A stretch of DNA of 64,000 nucleotides from JASGDN01 sp049840815 (GCA_049840815.1 JASGJI010000011.1:372001-436000), one strand, 5' to 3'; numbered from the stretch's first letter, positions 8,570 through 18,520 are shown. Numbers and translations are program-made. Notes: a model not told the origin generated them from the letters alone.

Positions 8570-10801
8570 TCAATTGGGATACATCATGATTGCCATCGCC
8601 GCGGAGAACGCGATGACAAAGCCCATCACGAAGTAGAGGGCCTTGATCGCCACCGCCGCCCGCCAGGCCGGTCCGCCAACGATGATCACCGTGTCTTCCC
8701 CCAATTCGGGGCAGCCGCGCCCGTTCTCCATGAGGTCGAACGTCCGGCCCGAAGTGGGGTCGACCTGCCACCAGCCAACCTGCTTCACCCCGCCGAAGTC
8801 GACGGCACGCTCTGGCACGACGACGACATAGCCGGACGCCAATGCCTGCGCGATCCGCGCCTTCGCGACATCGGAGATCTCCAGTGCCGCCACCTCGGGC
8901 GGAATCGGTGGAATGACCACTCCGCCGGGAGCCTCCGGTGTCGCCATCGGGGTTGCATCTCCAGCCGTTGCCGTCGGCATCAGGCTGCGGATCGCGAGAC
9001 CATCCGTTGCCGCCGCCGCGAAGACCTGAATGACGTTTCCGCCCATGGGCGCGGGCGCGTCCTGCGTCAGTTGGGCGCCAGTTTCCGCGCCAACCACCTC
9101 CGCGACATGTGCGAGCACCCCAGCAAGGACCTGCGGATGAACTGTTGCGGCCGCTCCCGCAAGGGGCTGGGTGGCATAGCCCTGGATCATCACATCGAGC
9201 GAAGCCGCCAACGCCGTGATCTCCCCGGTGGTGTTGGTCGGCGTCAGGATCGCGGCGGTGATATTCGGCGCGTCGTGATACCAACGCGACCCCTCGGCAG
9301 CGGCAATGGCCGTCTGCAATCCGGCCCGCGCGCCGTAGTAGCCATAGACGAGCATGGCCATGTCGGCAGGGACATCGGGAATCGTGTAGTCCTGATCGAA
9401 ATACGAGGCAGGGATGCCGCCACCCACCACGCCATGCGACCAGATGGCCTCCAGCGGCAGGAAGACCTTCCCCAGCCTGGGGTCGTCGATCAGCTCGATC
9501 GGGGGCAAGGATGCCGGATCGATCGAACCCGCCGCCCGGACGCCAACGCCGACGCGATCAAAAACCTCCCGCGTGACGCTTCGCGCAGGGGCATCGGGCG
9601 AAAGCGTGGTGATCTCCAGCCACTCGGCGATTGGACCATCCCCGCTGCCCTCATCCCCGATCGCGCCCAGGAAGCCCCCTCCACCACCCAGGGTGATCGC
9701 GGTGCCAGCCTCCCCATTGTCTCCGGCCAGAATGGTCGGAACGTACTGCATCGTTCCTTCGATCACCCCGCCGATGGCGACGCCAATGCCGGAAATGGCA
9801 TCGGGTTGGACGTGAGCGAAGACAGCCGGCGTGCCCACAAGGTCGGCAGCGCGCGCCTCGTAGACGAGCACGTCGTCCCGAGAGATGACTCCGGCGGCGC
9901 TGGATTCCAGGATCGCCCGGAAACGTACCCGGTGGTACAGATCGGCGGGAATGTCCTTGACGGAATCCCACGTCGCGGCCTGCCTGGCATAGGCTTTGCC
10001 CGCTTCGGCCTTTGCTATCGAGGGATCGAGATCGACCCAACGCGGACCATCGGCATACTGCACCCAGACATGCTGGTCCCGTTCGCGATCGGGCAGCGTC
10101 GGCGCAGGCAACGGGAGGTCGACCTTCCCTGCCGCCAGCGCCGTCTTCACGGTATCCAGCCCACCCTTGAGATAGGTGGTTGCCTGGTCGAGGAGTTGCT
10201 TCCGCAAGGCATCCGGCGATTGCAGTGCCGCCTGTTGCTCGGGCGTGAGCCCCGGGTGGCGGTCGAGGTTCATCGACCCACCGGTAGCGAGCCGCTTTGC
10301 CTGCTCCTTCGCGGCCTCGGCGTCGAGTTGCATCTGAGCAAGCAGCTGGTCCGCGACACCATCGTTCAGCGGTCCGGCCGCGAATCGGACGTTCACCTGG
10401 GACTGGGCCAACAATTCGGCAAGCAGGAGCGCCTTGTCAACGGAGTTACCGGCAAGGCTCCAATGCGTGCCCTTCACCCCGCGCAGGATGCCGGGATACG
10501 CCTCGTAGGCGATCTCATCCGTAACGAAGCGGAAGATTTTTCCCGCATCGTAGTCGAGCGTCAGGAGCAGCTCATCCAGACTCGGCCCACCAGGCGGGCG
10601 CGTTGGCAAGGCAGCGGCCGCCGGAGAAGCTTCTGGTGTGGCATCCGGTCCGAGAGGGACAGTCTGCGCACTCGCCAGTTCGGAGAACTCCCCGCCCCAC
10701 GCTGCACCGGCGGCACCCAACCCGATGGCTCGCAGGAACGCCCGCCGGCTGATCGTGCTTCCCGGAAGCGAGACGTGGCCACGATGATGTTGACCGGTCA
10801 T
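8570..10801 (-). CDS. Tat-exported transglutaminase-like protein with Ser in place of Cys
   Basis: This is a large secreted protein of 743 residues. It starts at ATG 10801, preceded by AGGAG. Residues 18-46 form a twin-arginine signal (SRRAFLRAIGLGAAGAAWG), followed by an Ala-Pro-Thr linker typical of Thermomicrobia exported proteins. The segment GNSVDKALLLAELLAQ and the downstream DQHVWVQYADGPRWVDLDPS match the cysteine and His/Asp regions of the transglutaminase core, but the usual cysteine is Ser. The middle is Gly- and Ala-rich without a recognised domain, and a hydrophobic C-terminal helix (ALYFVMGFVIAFSAAMAIMM) could anchor it. It may be structural or inactive as an enzyme. Function is unknown. 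Confidence 0.7.
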   Translation of the reverse strand: MTGQHHRGHVSLPGSTISRRAFLRAIGLGAAGAAWGGEFSELASAQTVPLGPDATPEASPAAAALPTRPPGGPSLDELLLTLDYDAGKIFRFVTDEIAYEAYPGILRGVKGTHWSLAGNSVDKALLLAELLAQSQVNVRFAAGPLNDGVADQLLAQMQLDAEAAKEQAKRLATGGSMNLDRHPGLTPEQQAALQSPDALRKQLLDQATTYLKGGLDTVKTALAAGKVDLPLPAPTLPDRERDQHVWVQYADGPRWVDLDPSIAKAEAGKAYARQAATWDSVKDIPADLYHRVRFRAILESSAAGVISRDDVLVYEARAADLVGTPAVFAHVQPDAISGIGVAIGGVIEGTMQYVPTILAGDNGEAGTAITLGGGGGFLGAIGDEGSGDGPIAEWLEITTLSPDAPARSVTREVFDRVGVGVRAAGSIDPASLPPIELIDDPRLGKVFLPLEAIWSHGVVGGGIPASYFDQDYTIPDVPADMAMLVYGYYGARAGLQTAIAAAEGSRWYHDAPNITAAILTPTNTTGEITALAASLDVMIQGYATQPLAGAAATVHPQVLAGVLAHVAEVVGAETGAQLTQDAPAPMGGNVIQVFAAAATDGLAIRSLMPTATAGDATPMATPEAPGGVVIPPIPPEVAALEISDVAKARIAQALASGYVVVVPERAVDFGGVKQVGWWQVDPTSGRTFDLMENGRGCPELGEDTVIIVGGPAWRAAVAIKALYFVMGFVIAFSAAMAIMMYPN

Positions 10802-11124
10802 GATCGTGCTCTCCTGCGCGGTGCGCCCGACGACGACATCTGTCGATCCAGGACGGAGGATCATCACATACTGGCCAGAAGGGACACGATCATCCGTCCA
10901 CCCAGAGTCTAGTGACCCAGGGGTAAGCGTCGATATGGGGAGAACTACCCAATTCGATTACGTAGCAACGACCCGGCCTCGCCCAACCAACCCATCCTAC
11001 CCGGACGCCCCCCATTCCGTATAAGATGAAACCTGTTGGCTTTGGGTAGCCTGGGTGACTGCTCCCGTGACCGGACTGCGGGCAAACGTCGCGCTTGGCC
11101 TTGTTCTGGAAGGAAGATCGCCGC
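10802..11124. other. Divergent intergenic region
   Basis: About 320 bases separate the minus-strand exported protein from the plus-strand ABC binding protein. Both flanking genes have good ribosome binding sites. TATAAG at 11020-11025 could be a -10 element for the transporter, but no convincing -35 is visible. No gene is seen. Confidence 0.35.
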
Positions 11125-12039
11125 ATGTCCACATCACGTCGTACCGTCATCCGGGGAGCGAGCGCCGCGCTCGCCATCGGGGCGCTCGCGCAGGGGATCG
11201 CCGCGCCGGGAGTCTTCGCGCAGGATTCCACCCCGGGAGCCTCAGCCGATGCGTCGCCGGCGGCATCTCCCGCCGCCATCGCGCCCGTCGTCTCCAGCAT
11301 CGACGAGCTGCCACTGAAGCACGCCGGCAAGCTCACGGTCCACACCGACGAACCGGTCTACGAGCCGTGGTTCGTGGACGACGACCCGAGCAACGGCAAG
11401 GGCTTCGAGAGCGCCTTCGTCTACGCGGTCGCCACCGCGCTCGGCTTCACGGCCGATCAGGTCGAATGGGGCCGCACCGGATTCAACCAGTCCTACGCCC
11501 CGGGCGAGAAGCCGTTCGACTTCTACCTCGCCGAAGTCTCCATCACCGACGACCGCAAGAAGGCCGTCGACTTCAGCGATCCCTACTATCACGAGGCGTT
11601 GGTGGTGGTCGCGAAGAAGGATTCCCCGGTGCTGGAGGCGCGGTCCCTGGAGGATTTGCGCAAGTTCCAGGCGGGAACGCAGGTCGGCACCACCTACCTC
11701 AGCTATATCATGGATATCATCAAGCCGGAGAAGGATCCGCTGGTCTTCGATACGAACGCCGATTCCCTCACCGCGCTGTCGAACGGCCAGTGCGACTACG
11801 GCATCCAGACGCTGAGCATCGGCATCTACAACACCTCCATCCAGTTCGACGATCTCGCGCTGGGCGGCCTGCTGCCAGGCACGCAGGGCGATGGCATGGG
11901 CCTCGTCTTCGAGAAGGGCAGCACCCTCGTTCCCTTCGTGAACAAGGCGATTGCCGAGGTGATCGACACCGGCAATCGCGATGCGCTGGCGGCGGAGTGG
12001 ATTCCGGTGCCGCCGGGCATCTTCACCTACACCGAGTAG
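11125..12039 (+). CDS. Polar amino acid ABC transporter, substrate-binding protein
   Basis: This is an extracellular solute-binding protein of family 3, 304 residues. It starts at ATG 11125 after GGAAGGA. A twin-arginine-like signal (SRRTVIRGASAALAIGAL) is followed by a Ser-Pro-Ala linker near residues 35-58. The binding domain begins at KLTVHTDEPVYEPW and includes EVSITDDRKKAVDFSDPYY, typical of the GlnH/HisJ type. It feeds the permease and ATPase encoded just downstream. A perfect hairpin lies after its stop, which probably sets a higher expression of this subunit. Substrate is likely a polar amino acid but is not defined. Confidence 0.85.
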   Translation: MSTSRRTVIRGASAALAIGALAQGIAAPGVFAQDSTPGASADASPAASPAAIAPVVSSIDELPLKHAGKLTVHTDEPVYEPWFVDDDPSNGKGFESAFVYAVATALGFTADQVEWGRTGFNQSYAPGEKPFDFYLAEVSITDDRKKAVDFSDPYYHEALVVVAKKDSPVLEARSLEDLRKFQAGTQVGTTYLSYIMDIIKPEKDPLVFDTNADSLTALSNGQCDYGIQTLSIGIYNTSIQFDDLALGGLLPGTQGDGMGLVFEKGSTLVPFVNKAIAEVIDTGNRDALAAEWIPVPPGIFTYTE

Positions 12040-12085
12040 CCTGCAGACCAGGCGTTCTGCCCACAGCATTCCAGGTTTCGACCGA

Positions 12086-12117
12086 GGGGAGACCGGATGA
12101 CATCATCCGGTCTCCCC
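12086..12117 (+). promoter_or_regulatory. Intra-operon hairpin between binding protein and permease genes
   Basis: GGGGAGACCGGATGA is followed two bases later by its exact reverse complement, giving a 14-15 bp stem. No T-run follows. Such hairpins after binding-protein genes typically protect the upstream mRNA or limit read-through to the membrane subunits. This role is inferred from position. Confidence 0.6.
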
Positions 12118-12140
12118 ATCCCTGACGGATCCGATCGCCC

Positions 12141-13028
12141 ATGGACGCTCCCTCATCACCAGCATCCCCTGCCGCCCTCTCGGCGGAGGAGCTTTCGCGC
12201 ATCCTGCGCAAGCCACCCCTCTGGCGTCGGCCGGAAGTCCTGCGCTCGACGGCCATCGCCATCGTCAGCACGCTGCTCGTCTTCTTCCTGCTCCGCTGGC
12301 TGCTCCTGCGCAGTTCAGGATGGGAGAGCGTGCAGGCCGCATTCTTCAGCGCGGATGACTTCAAGGCCGCCTGGCCGAAGGTGGTGGATGGCTTCAAGCT
12401 GAATGTCCGCATCTTCATGATCGCGGAGCCGATCGTGCTCGTCTGTGGCCTGCTGCTGGCCATTGCGCGCGGGACGAAGAATCCGGCGCTCTTCCCCCTC
12501 CGGGCGCTGGCGATCGGCTTCATCGACCTCTTCCGGGGTGCGCCGGCACTGCTCGTCATCCTTGCCCTCGGGTTCGGGATGCCGGGACTGCGCATTGGCG
12601 GGTTGCCGAACTCCCCGGTCTTCTGGGGGACCGTCGCCGTCATCATCACGTCATCGGCCTACACCGCCGAGACCTTCCGCGCGGGCATCGAGTCGATCCA
12701 CCCCAGCCAGCGAGCCGCCGCGCGATCGCTTGGACTCACCGGATTCCAGGCCTTCACCACCGTCGTGCTGCCCCAGGGCGTGCGTCGGGTGATTCCGCCC
12801 CTGATCAGCGGATTCGTGGGATTGCAGAAGGAAACCTCGCTGGTCGCGGTGATCGGCCCCCTCGACGCAACGCGGCAGGCACAGATCTATGCTTCGCTCC
12901 ACTTCAACTACACGAGTTTCCTCGCGGCGGCCCTGCTCTTCATCCTCGTGACCATCCCGCTCGCTCGCCTCACGGACTTCCTGATGGACCGTACTTCGCG
13001 CGACCGGCAGGTGGGAGGCCTGGTATGA
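12141..13028 (+). CDS. Amino acid ABC transporter permease
   Basis: This is an inner-membrane subunit of 295 residues. A soluble N-terminus of about 35 residues precedes a first hydrophobic segment (STAIAIVSTLLVFFLL). The core has the His/Glu/Gln permease pattern, with FIDLFRGAPALLVILALGFG and the ATPase-contacting loop AYTAETFRAGIESIHPSQ followed by AAARSLGLTGFQAF. It overlaps the ATPase gene by four bases, so the two are coupled. It completes the transporter with the binding protein upstream. Confidence 0.88.
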   Translation: MDAPSSPASPAALSAEELSRILRKPPLWRRPEVLRSTAIAIVSTLLVFFLLRWLLLRSSGWESVQAAFFSADDFKAAWPKVVDGFKLNVRIFMIAEPIVLVCGLLLAIARGTKNPALFPLRALAIGFIDLFRGAPALLVILALGFGMPGLRIGGLPNSPVFWGTVAVIITSSAYTAETFRAGIESIHPSQRAAARSLGLTGFQAFTTVVLPQGVRRVIPPLISGFVGLQKETSLVAVIGPLDATRQAQIYASLHFNYTSFLAAALLFILVTIPLARLTDFLMDRTSRDRQVGGLV

Positions 13029-13810
13029 CATCCATCGCTCCTGACACCACGCTCAGCTCCGCCGCTCCATCGGCGGCGATGCTTTCCTATGAAGGCGTCT
13101 ACAAGGCGTTCGGCCAGCATCTGGTGCTGAAGAACGTGAACCTCCAGGTGGCGAACCATGACGTGATCTGCCTGATCGGGGCATCCGGCTGCGGCAAGTC
13201 GACGCTGCTGCGTTGCACCAACCTGCTGGAACCGATCCAGGCCGGGAGCATCGTGCTGAATGGTGCCGAGATCACCGCCCCCGGCGTGAAGGCCGACGAC
13301 ATCCGGCGGCGGGTGGGACTCGTCTTCCAGTCGTACAACCTCTTTCCGCACATGAATGTGCTGAAGAACATCACGCTCGGTCCCCGCAAGGTCCTGCGCC
13401 TCCCGAAGTCGGAAGCGGAGGCCGAAGCGGAACAGTTGCTCGAACGCTTCGGGTTGAGGGACAAGATCAAGGAGTTCCCGGATCGGCTCTCCGGTGGCCA
13501 GCAACAGCGCGTCGCCGTCGTCCGCGCTCTGGCGATGCGGCCGGAGGTCCTGCTGCTGGACGAAATCACCTCCGCGCTGGACCCGGAGATGGTCGGCGAG
13601 GTGCTGGACATCATCGTGGAGCTGAAGGGGCTGGGCATGACGATGCTGCTGGCGACGCACCAGATGGCCTTCGCCCGCCGCATCGCCGATCGCGTGGTCT
13701 TCCTGGATGGCGGCGCGATCCTGGAACAGGGGCCGCCGGAGACCTTCTTCCACAACCCACAGGAAGAACGCACGCGCCAGTTTCTCGAACGGGTGATGAG
13801 TTCGCTGTAG
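13025..13810 (+). CDS. Amino acid ABC transporter ATP-binding protein
   Basis: This is a cytoplasmic ATPase of 261 residues in the GlnQ/HisP class. Walker A is GASGCGKST, the Q-loop lies at VFQSYNLFPHM, the signature is LSGGQQQR, Walker B is VLLLDEITSALDPE and the H-loop is ATHQMAF. A short N-terminal extension rich in Thr, Ser and Ala precedes the domain. It overlaps the permease gene by four bases. The operon seems to end here, since the next gene starts 55 bases later with its own strong ribosome binding site and is unrelated. Confidence 0.92.
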   Translation: MTSIAPDTTLSSAAPSAAMLSYEGVYKAFGQHLVLKNVNLQVANHDVICLIGASGCGKSTLLRCTNLLEPIQAGSIVLNGAEITAPGVKADDIRRRVGLVFQSYNLFPHMNVLKNITLGPRKVLRLPKSEAEAEAEQLLERFGLRDKIKEFPDRLSGGQQQRVAVVRALAMRPEVLLLDEITSALDPEMVGEVLDIIVELKGLGMTMLLATHQMAFARRIADRVVFLDGGAILEQGPPETFFHNPQEERTRQFLERVMSSL

Positions 13811-13864
13811 GCTGCCTTGCTACCATAAAGGGGTCGCCCGCCGTTGATGCAGGGAGGAGTCCCG

Positions 13865-16318
13865 ATGGGCTTCATGGACTGGCTCAAGAAACTCCTCGAC
13901 CCGGAGCCTGCCAAGCCGCCGGTGAAGAAGCAGACGGCAAAGCGAGCGCATCAGCGGATGTCCTCTCCGAAGTCCGCGAAGCCTACATCCGCCTCGCGCC
14001 CGGCCCCGACCGTCCGGTTCACGCCAACGCCGGCACTGCCGGACGATGCCCGTTGGATCCGGGAGAACGAGCAGGTCGAGTTCCAGGGAATCGCCATCCG
14101 GGGCGGCCTCCTTTTCATCGGCAGTCGTCTCGCCGCAGGCTACGCGGGCAACGAGCCATCGCTGATCGACCCGAGCCTGCCCGTCGCCCTTCCGATCGGG
14201 GATGCCCACGGCAACGATCTCCCCTACTGGCCCGCCTACGCAACGATGTCGAAGAAGGAGCGCGGTGTCTATCTGCGTTGGCTGGCGACCGGGCGACGCG
14301 ATCCCGCCATTCCGCTCGGGTATCCCTTCCTCTTCCTCTACGGGATCGAACGCCGGCTGCTGGTGAACCGAGCGAGCGCGCCGGAGGCCGGAGAGTTGCC
14401 CGCGATCCGGGCGGAGCTCGTCGGGCTGCGAGACACCTACGGCCCGGAAAACGACAGCTTCCGCTTCGCGGCCAGCCAGGTGATCGACCTGACCGATCTC
14501 CTGCAGGTGGAGCGGGCCATCGCGGACCGGGCCAGAAATCACACCCCGCTGCCACCCATACCGCCCCCGCCCCCGTTACAGACGAACAACCGCGCGATCC
14601 CGATGTCCCTGCGGATCGGCCTCGGAGTGCTCGCGCTGGCAGGCACCCCGGTCCCCGTGGAGTGGGCATTGGCGTGGATGTGGTACGACCCCACCGCCAC
14701 ACTCCGGGGCGCGGCCTATCGCTGTCCGGAGGAGTTGGCGGCACTCTTCGCGCTACGCTACCGCGCCCAGTACGGCGATGGCGTCATCCTCGATCCGCGC
14801 TCGCTGGAACGGATGGAGGTGACGATCACCCCGGCCAATGCCACCATCGGCAAGCAGCACATCCGCGCCAAGCACCTCCCCGACGTGGTCCGCGCCTCGG
14901 AGGACATCACCTTCGGCCTCAACCCACTCGGCGAAGACCCCTCTATCCTGATCCGCATGATGCACAACGTCACCAATGACCTGGACGACTACAGCCGGTG
15001 GCTGGGCCGAAACCGGGATCGCGAACGATCGCTCTCGGCGTGGGCGATGTTACCAGAGCCGCTTCAGACCACCACGTCGCCCCGCGCGGTAGCCGCCACC
15101 TCCCACCTGGCCTCGCTGCTTGGGAAGGCGCCGGTCTCGGTGATTCCGGGGGATGCCCTGCTGCGCCTCTGGGTCGGGGACGAGGTAACACCGCCCACCC
15201 GCCTCACGCAACCCGTGGGCTCCGACCTCGCCCGGACCATCGAACGCCTCGGATATGGCATCGAGCCCGATCCCCGCTCCGGCGTGGCCGTCGCGGCCGG
15301 AGCGGGGATCGCCCTCTTCCGCCTGCCGGACGCGCCCCCCACGGAAACGTCCACCCCGGATGATGCCTATGCCCTGGCAGCGCTGCTCGTCGACCTCGCG
15401 GCCCTCGTCGGGGAGGCCGATGGTGCGGCATCGGCGATCGAGTTCGACGCCTTGCGCGATCATCTCCGTGCCTGGCATCCCCTGTCCCTGGCGGAGGAAC
15501 GGCGCCTGGGCGCCCGCCTCGCATGGCAGGCGGCTCGCCCGGCCTCGGACCGCACGCTGACCAGGATGAAGAAACGGGTCTCCTCGTGCTCCGCGCAGGA
15601 CCGCGATCGCCTCGCTGTCGGCCTGCTGCGGATCGTGGAGGCCGATGGAGCGATCGCGCCCGCCGAACTCGCGGCCCTCCGGAAGATCTGGAAACTCCTC
15701 GGGCGCGATCCGGATCGCGTCGCCAGCGATCTCCATGCCGTGATGACCGGCGGCAGGCTGGACCCGACGCCCACACCGCAGGCGGCTTCCTCCACGCGGA
15801 CGAAGCCGCCGCGCGCGCGGCCATCCCGAAACGACGACGATCCGGTCATCGTGCGGCAGGCGACGCCAGAGACACCCGGTCTCCGCATCCCCCGGCCGCC
15901 CGAGGTATCCCGACCGGCCGCCGAACCGGACCTGACGCTCGACCCGATGGCCATCGCGCGGAAGATCGCAGACACCGCCGCCGTGTCCGACCTGCTGAAC
16001 GACCTGCTGATGGATGAGTCGCCACCAGCCATCCCGACGGCGCCGCCCGCCAGACCGGACGGACCGCCATCCCCGTCCGGGGCCATGCTGGCCGCGCTGT
16101 CAGGGCAGGCGATATGGAGCGCCGATGCCTTTTCGGCGCTGGCGGCCGGATATGGGATGATGCCGAATGCCGCGCTCGACCTGCTGAACGAGCTCGGATT
16201 CGAGCACGCGGACGATCCGCTCCTGATCGAAGAGGCGGATGGTTCGCTCAGCGTCGATTCCGCCATCCTCGCCCAGGTGCGGGAGGCAATCTCGCCATCC
16301 GATTCTGCGGAGTGGTAG
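13865..16318 (+). CDS. TerB-N/TerB/TerB-C protein, paralogue 1
   Basis: This is a cytoplasmic protein of 817 residues and the first of three tandem paralogues. ATG 13865 follows GGGAGGAG; an in-frame TTG at 13844 is less likely. A basic, disordered N-terminus (about 1-55) precedes a TerB-N domain with YWPAYATMSKKERGVYLRWL, GRRDP and FLYGIERRLLV. A helical middle has ALAWMWYDP and CPEELAALFALRYR. A TerB domain near residues 575-625 keeps the acidic motif VEADGAIAPAELAAL. The C-terminal TerB-C part ends with MMPNAALDLLNELGF and DDPLLIEE. In other genomes such proteins accompany ATPases and helicases in predicted stress or defence systems. The biochemical role is unknown. Confidence 0.75.
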   Translation: MGFMDWLKKLLDPEPAKPPVKKQTAKRAHQRMSSPKSAKPTSASRPAPTVRFTPTPALPDDARWIRENEQVEFQGIAIRGGLLFIGSRLAAGYAGNEPSLIDPSLPVALPIGDAHGNDLPYWPAYATMSKKERGVYLRWLATGRRDPAIPLGYPFLFLYGIERRLLVNRASAPEAGELPAIRAELVGLRDTYGPENDSFRFAASQVIDLTDLLQVERAIADRARNHTPLPPIPPPPPLQTNNRAIPMSLRIGLGVLALAGTPVPVEWALAWMWYDPTATLRGAAYRCPEELAALFALRYRAQYGDGVILDPRSLERMEVTITPANATIGKQHIRAKHLPDVVRASEDITFGLNPLGEDPSILIRMMHNVTNDLDDYSRWLGRNRDRERSLSAWAMLPEPLQTTTSPRAVAATSHLASLLGKAPVSVIPGDALLRLWVGDEVTPPTRLTQPVGSDLARTIERLGYGIEPDPRSGVAVAAGAGIALFRLPDAPPTETSTPDDAYALAALLVDLAALVGEADGAASAIEFDALRDHLRAWHPLSLAEERRLGARLAWQAARPASDRTLTRMKKRVSSCSAQDRDRLAVGLLRIVEADGAIAPAELAALRKIWKLLGRDPDRVASDLHAVMTGGRLDPTPTPQAASSTRTKPPRARPSRNDDDPVIVRQATPETPGLRIPRPPEVSRPAAEPDLTLDPMAIARKIADTAAVSDLLNDLLMDESPPAIPTAPPARPDGPPSPSGAMLAALSGQAIWSADAFSALAAGYGMMPNAALDLLNELGFEHADDPLLIEEADGSLSVDSAILAQVREAISPSDSAEW

Positions 16319-16366
16319 GGTGACACCCCAGAAGGCATATCGAGCAAAGGGCGAGACAGGAACTCC

Positions 16367-18520
16367 ATGAGCGCACGACAACAACGAGGATCGGCCCGCG
16401 CATTGCTCCTGAACGGTCCCGACGACCGGGGACTCCCGCGCTGGGCGGGGCCGCGCGGATCCGAGCGCGTGATCGTGCAGGGCTTCGACCTGACCGGCGC
16501 GATGGTCTACCTCGCCGAACCCGGCCTGCCGAGGTCGATGGCCTCGGAGCCATCCGAAATCGACCCCACCCTGCCGCTCACCGGGGCCGACACCTCCCTC
16601 ATGCCTTCCTACTACGCACGAGCCTATCGGGACCTCGCGCCGCAGCAACGCCGCGCCTATCTCACCTGGCTGGCGGAAGGACGCCGCGATCCGGGGGTCG
16701 ACCGCACCTTCGTCCGGCTCTACATGCATGGACTGGAACGGCGCGTGCTGGTCGATAGCGCCATGAGTCCCGCCGCAGCGGAGGAGCTTCCCTTCATCGC
16801 GAAGGAAGTCATGGAGCTCCACAAGACCTACGAGCACCACCTCGCCTCCGGCTTCGCCGATCAGCTGATCGAGCTTCTGGCCCTGCTGCTTACCCCGGCT
16901 GGGCATGACCTGCCCGCGCCGCGGATCGACGCCACGCACTGGAATGAGCCCATGCTGCTGCGGTTCGGCCTCGGCCGATTCGTGGCGCAGAAGCGGCCCA
17001 TTCCGGCGGAGTGGGCGGCAGTCTGGTCGTGGTACCGGCGCGATGTCGTCATTCGATCCGCCCTGACGCGCATCCCGGATGAGTACTGTGCGGTCTTCGC
17101 CCATCACTACACTGAGACCTACGGCGAGGGGCTCACCTTCAAGAACGGGAAGCGCGAGGTAACGCTGAACTACTATTCCGCGAACCCCTCCATCAACCTC
17201 GTGCGGATCGATCTCCCCGGCATCCCGGACATCTTCAGCCGGCCCGCCGCCGGCCAGAAGCTTCGTGCCCTCGCCGAGCAGACATGGGTCGATCTCGGCC
17301 CGTATGCCCGCGCGATCAACCGCTCGTTCATGCTCGAAGAGTCGCTCTCGATCGCGGCCCTGCTGCCACCACTCCTGCAATCACGGGACTATCCGCCCAT
17401 CGGGGAGGCGTTGAAGACGCTCGATCTCACGCTCGGCGAGGCCACACATGTGACCCTTCCACACGCCGATCTGGCGGAGCTCTGGTGGCCTCCCCAGTGG
17501 CACAATGCGTACGCAAGCACCCAACTGAGCGCCAAGGACCGGAAGACCTTCACCGCGCTGGTCGGGAACTTCGGCTATGGCGTCGAGCCAGACGCCCGCT
17601 TCGGCAAGCGTCCCGGTCAACGCGCCACCGACGACCTGACGATCTTCCGCGCGGGTGAGGCCATCTCCGGAACACCCAGCGACGCCTGGAACGCCAGCGT
17701 GGTCGCGACCCAGATGGCGGCGGCTGTCGTCGCCCAGGAGGATGATCTCGACGAGTCGATGGCCGCCCACCTCGCCACCGAGATTGCGGAAGCGTTCGCC
17801 ATCCCCCCATCGGAGGCCATCCGCATCCAGATCATGCTCACCGCCATGGTTGCGAGCGACGACCCCGTGAAGATCACCGGGATGAAGGCCTTCCTCGATC
17901 CCCTCACGGAGGCCGAGCGAGAGCGCATCGGCACGTTTGCAGTCGAGGTCGCCGCCCGCAGCGGCAGCGTCTCGCCATCCGTCGTCACGCTTGTCCAGAA
18001 GATCTCCCGCGCCCTGAACCTCGACCCGTCGGCGGTGCCGAGCCGCCTCTTCGGAGCGATGACACGGACACCATCGGCATCCGACACGGAACGTCGCCCC
18101 GCGAAACGGTCGAAGGCGCATGCACTTGAACTGGATCACGCGGCCATCGCGGCGACCACGGCCGCAACCGCCGCCGTCTCCGATCTCCTGGGCGACCTCC
18201 TTGCCGAAGAGGAGGACCGCTCGACGAAGCCTGCTCCATCGTCCTCTGCAACCGTCAGCATTGCCGGGCTGGATGCCGCCCATACCGCGATGCTCCGCGA
18301 CCTGGCCGCTTCGGGCGACGCCGCATGGACTAGCACGGCGCTCGACGCCCTCGCCCAGGCGCATCACCTGCTCGGCGCGGGCGCGGTCGATAGGCTGAAC
18401 GATGCCGCGCTGGACCTCGCCGACGAGCCGCTGCTGATCGAGGACGACGGCGGCTTCGCGCTCGACCGCGACGTGCTGGGTGTGCTGCTCACCGCGTCCG
18501 ATGGGGAGTCCGGCGCGTGA
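16367..18520 (+). CDS. TerB-N/TerB/TerB-C protein, paralogue 2
   Basis: This is a second paralogue, 717 residues, starting at ATG 16367 after AGGAA. It keeps the same order as its upstream neighbour: TerB-N with RRAYLTWLAEGRRDPG and YMHGLERRVLVD, a middle with AAVWSWYRRD and HHYTETYGEGL, a TerB-like helical block, and a TerB-C end with LLGAGAVDRLNDAALDLADE. The TerB block reads AARSGSVSPSVVTLVQKI, so the acidic pair that usually binds metal is lost. Its stop overlaps the next gene by four bases. It may work as a subunit of one complex with its two sisters; this is inferred from linkage. Confidence 0.72.
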   Translation: MSARQQRGSARALLLNGPDDRGLPRWAGPRGSERVIVQGFDLTGAMVYLAEPGLPRSMASEPSEIDPTLPLTGADTSLMPSYYARAYRDLAPQQRRAYLTWLAEGRRDPGVDRTFVRLYMHGLERRVLVDSAMSPAAAEELPFIAKEVMELHKTYEHHLASGFADQLIELLALLLTPAGHDLPAPRIDATHWNEPMLLRFGLGRFVAQKRPIPAEWAAVWSWYRRDVVIRSALTRIPDEYCAVFAHHYTETYGEGLTFKNGKREVTLNYYSANPSINLVRIDLPGIPDIFSRPAAGQKLRALAEQTWVDLGPYARAINRSFMLEESLSIAALLPPLLQSRDYPPIGEALKTLDLTLGEATHVTLPHADLAELWWPPQWHNAYASTQLSAKDRKTFTALVGNFGYGVEPDARFGKRPGQRATDDLTIFRAGEAISGTPSDAWNASVVATQMAAAVVAQEDDLDESMAAHLATEIAEAFAIPPSEAIRIQIMLTAMVASDDPVKITGMKAFLDPLTEAERERIGTFAVEVAARSGSVSPSVVTLVQKISRALNLDPSAVPSRLFGAMTRTPSASDTERRPAKRSKAHALELDHAAIAATTAATAAVSDLLGDLLAEEEDRSTKPAPSSSATVSIAGLDAAHTAMLRDLAASGDAAWTSTALDALAQAHHLLGAGAVDRLNDAALDLADEPLLIEDDGGFALDRDVLGVLLTASDGESGA

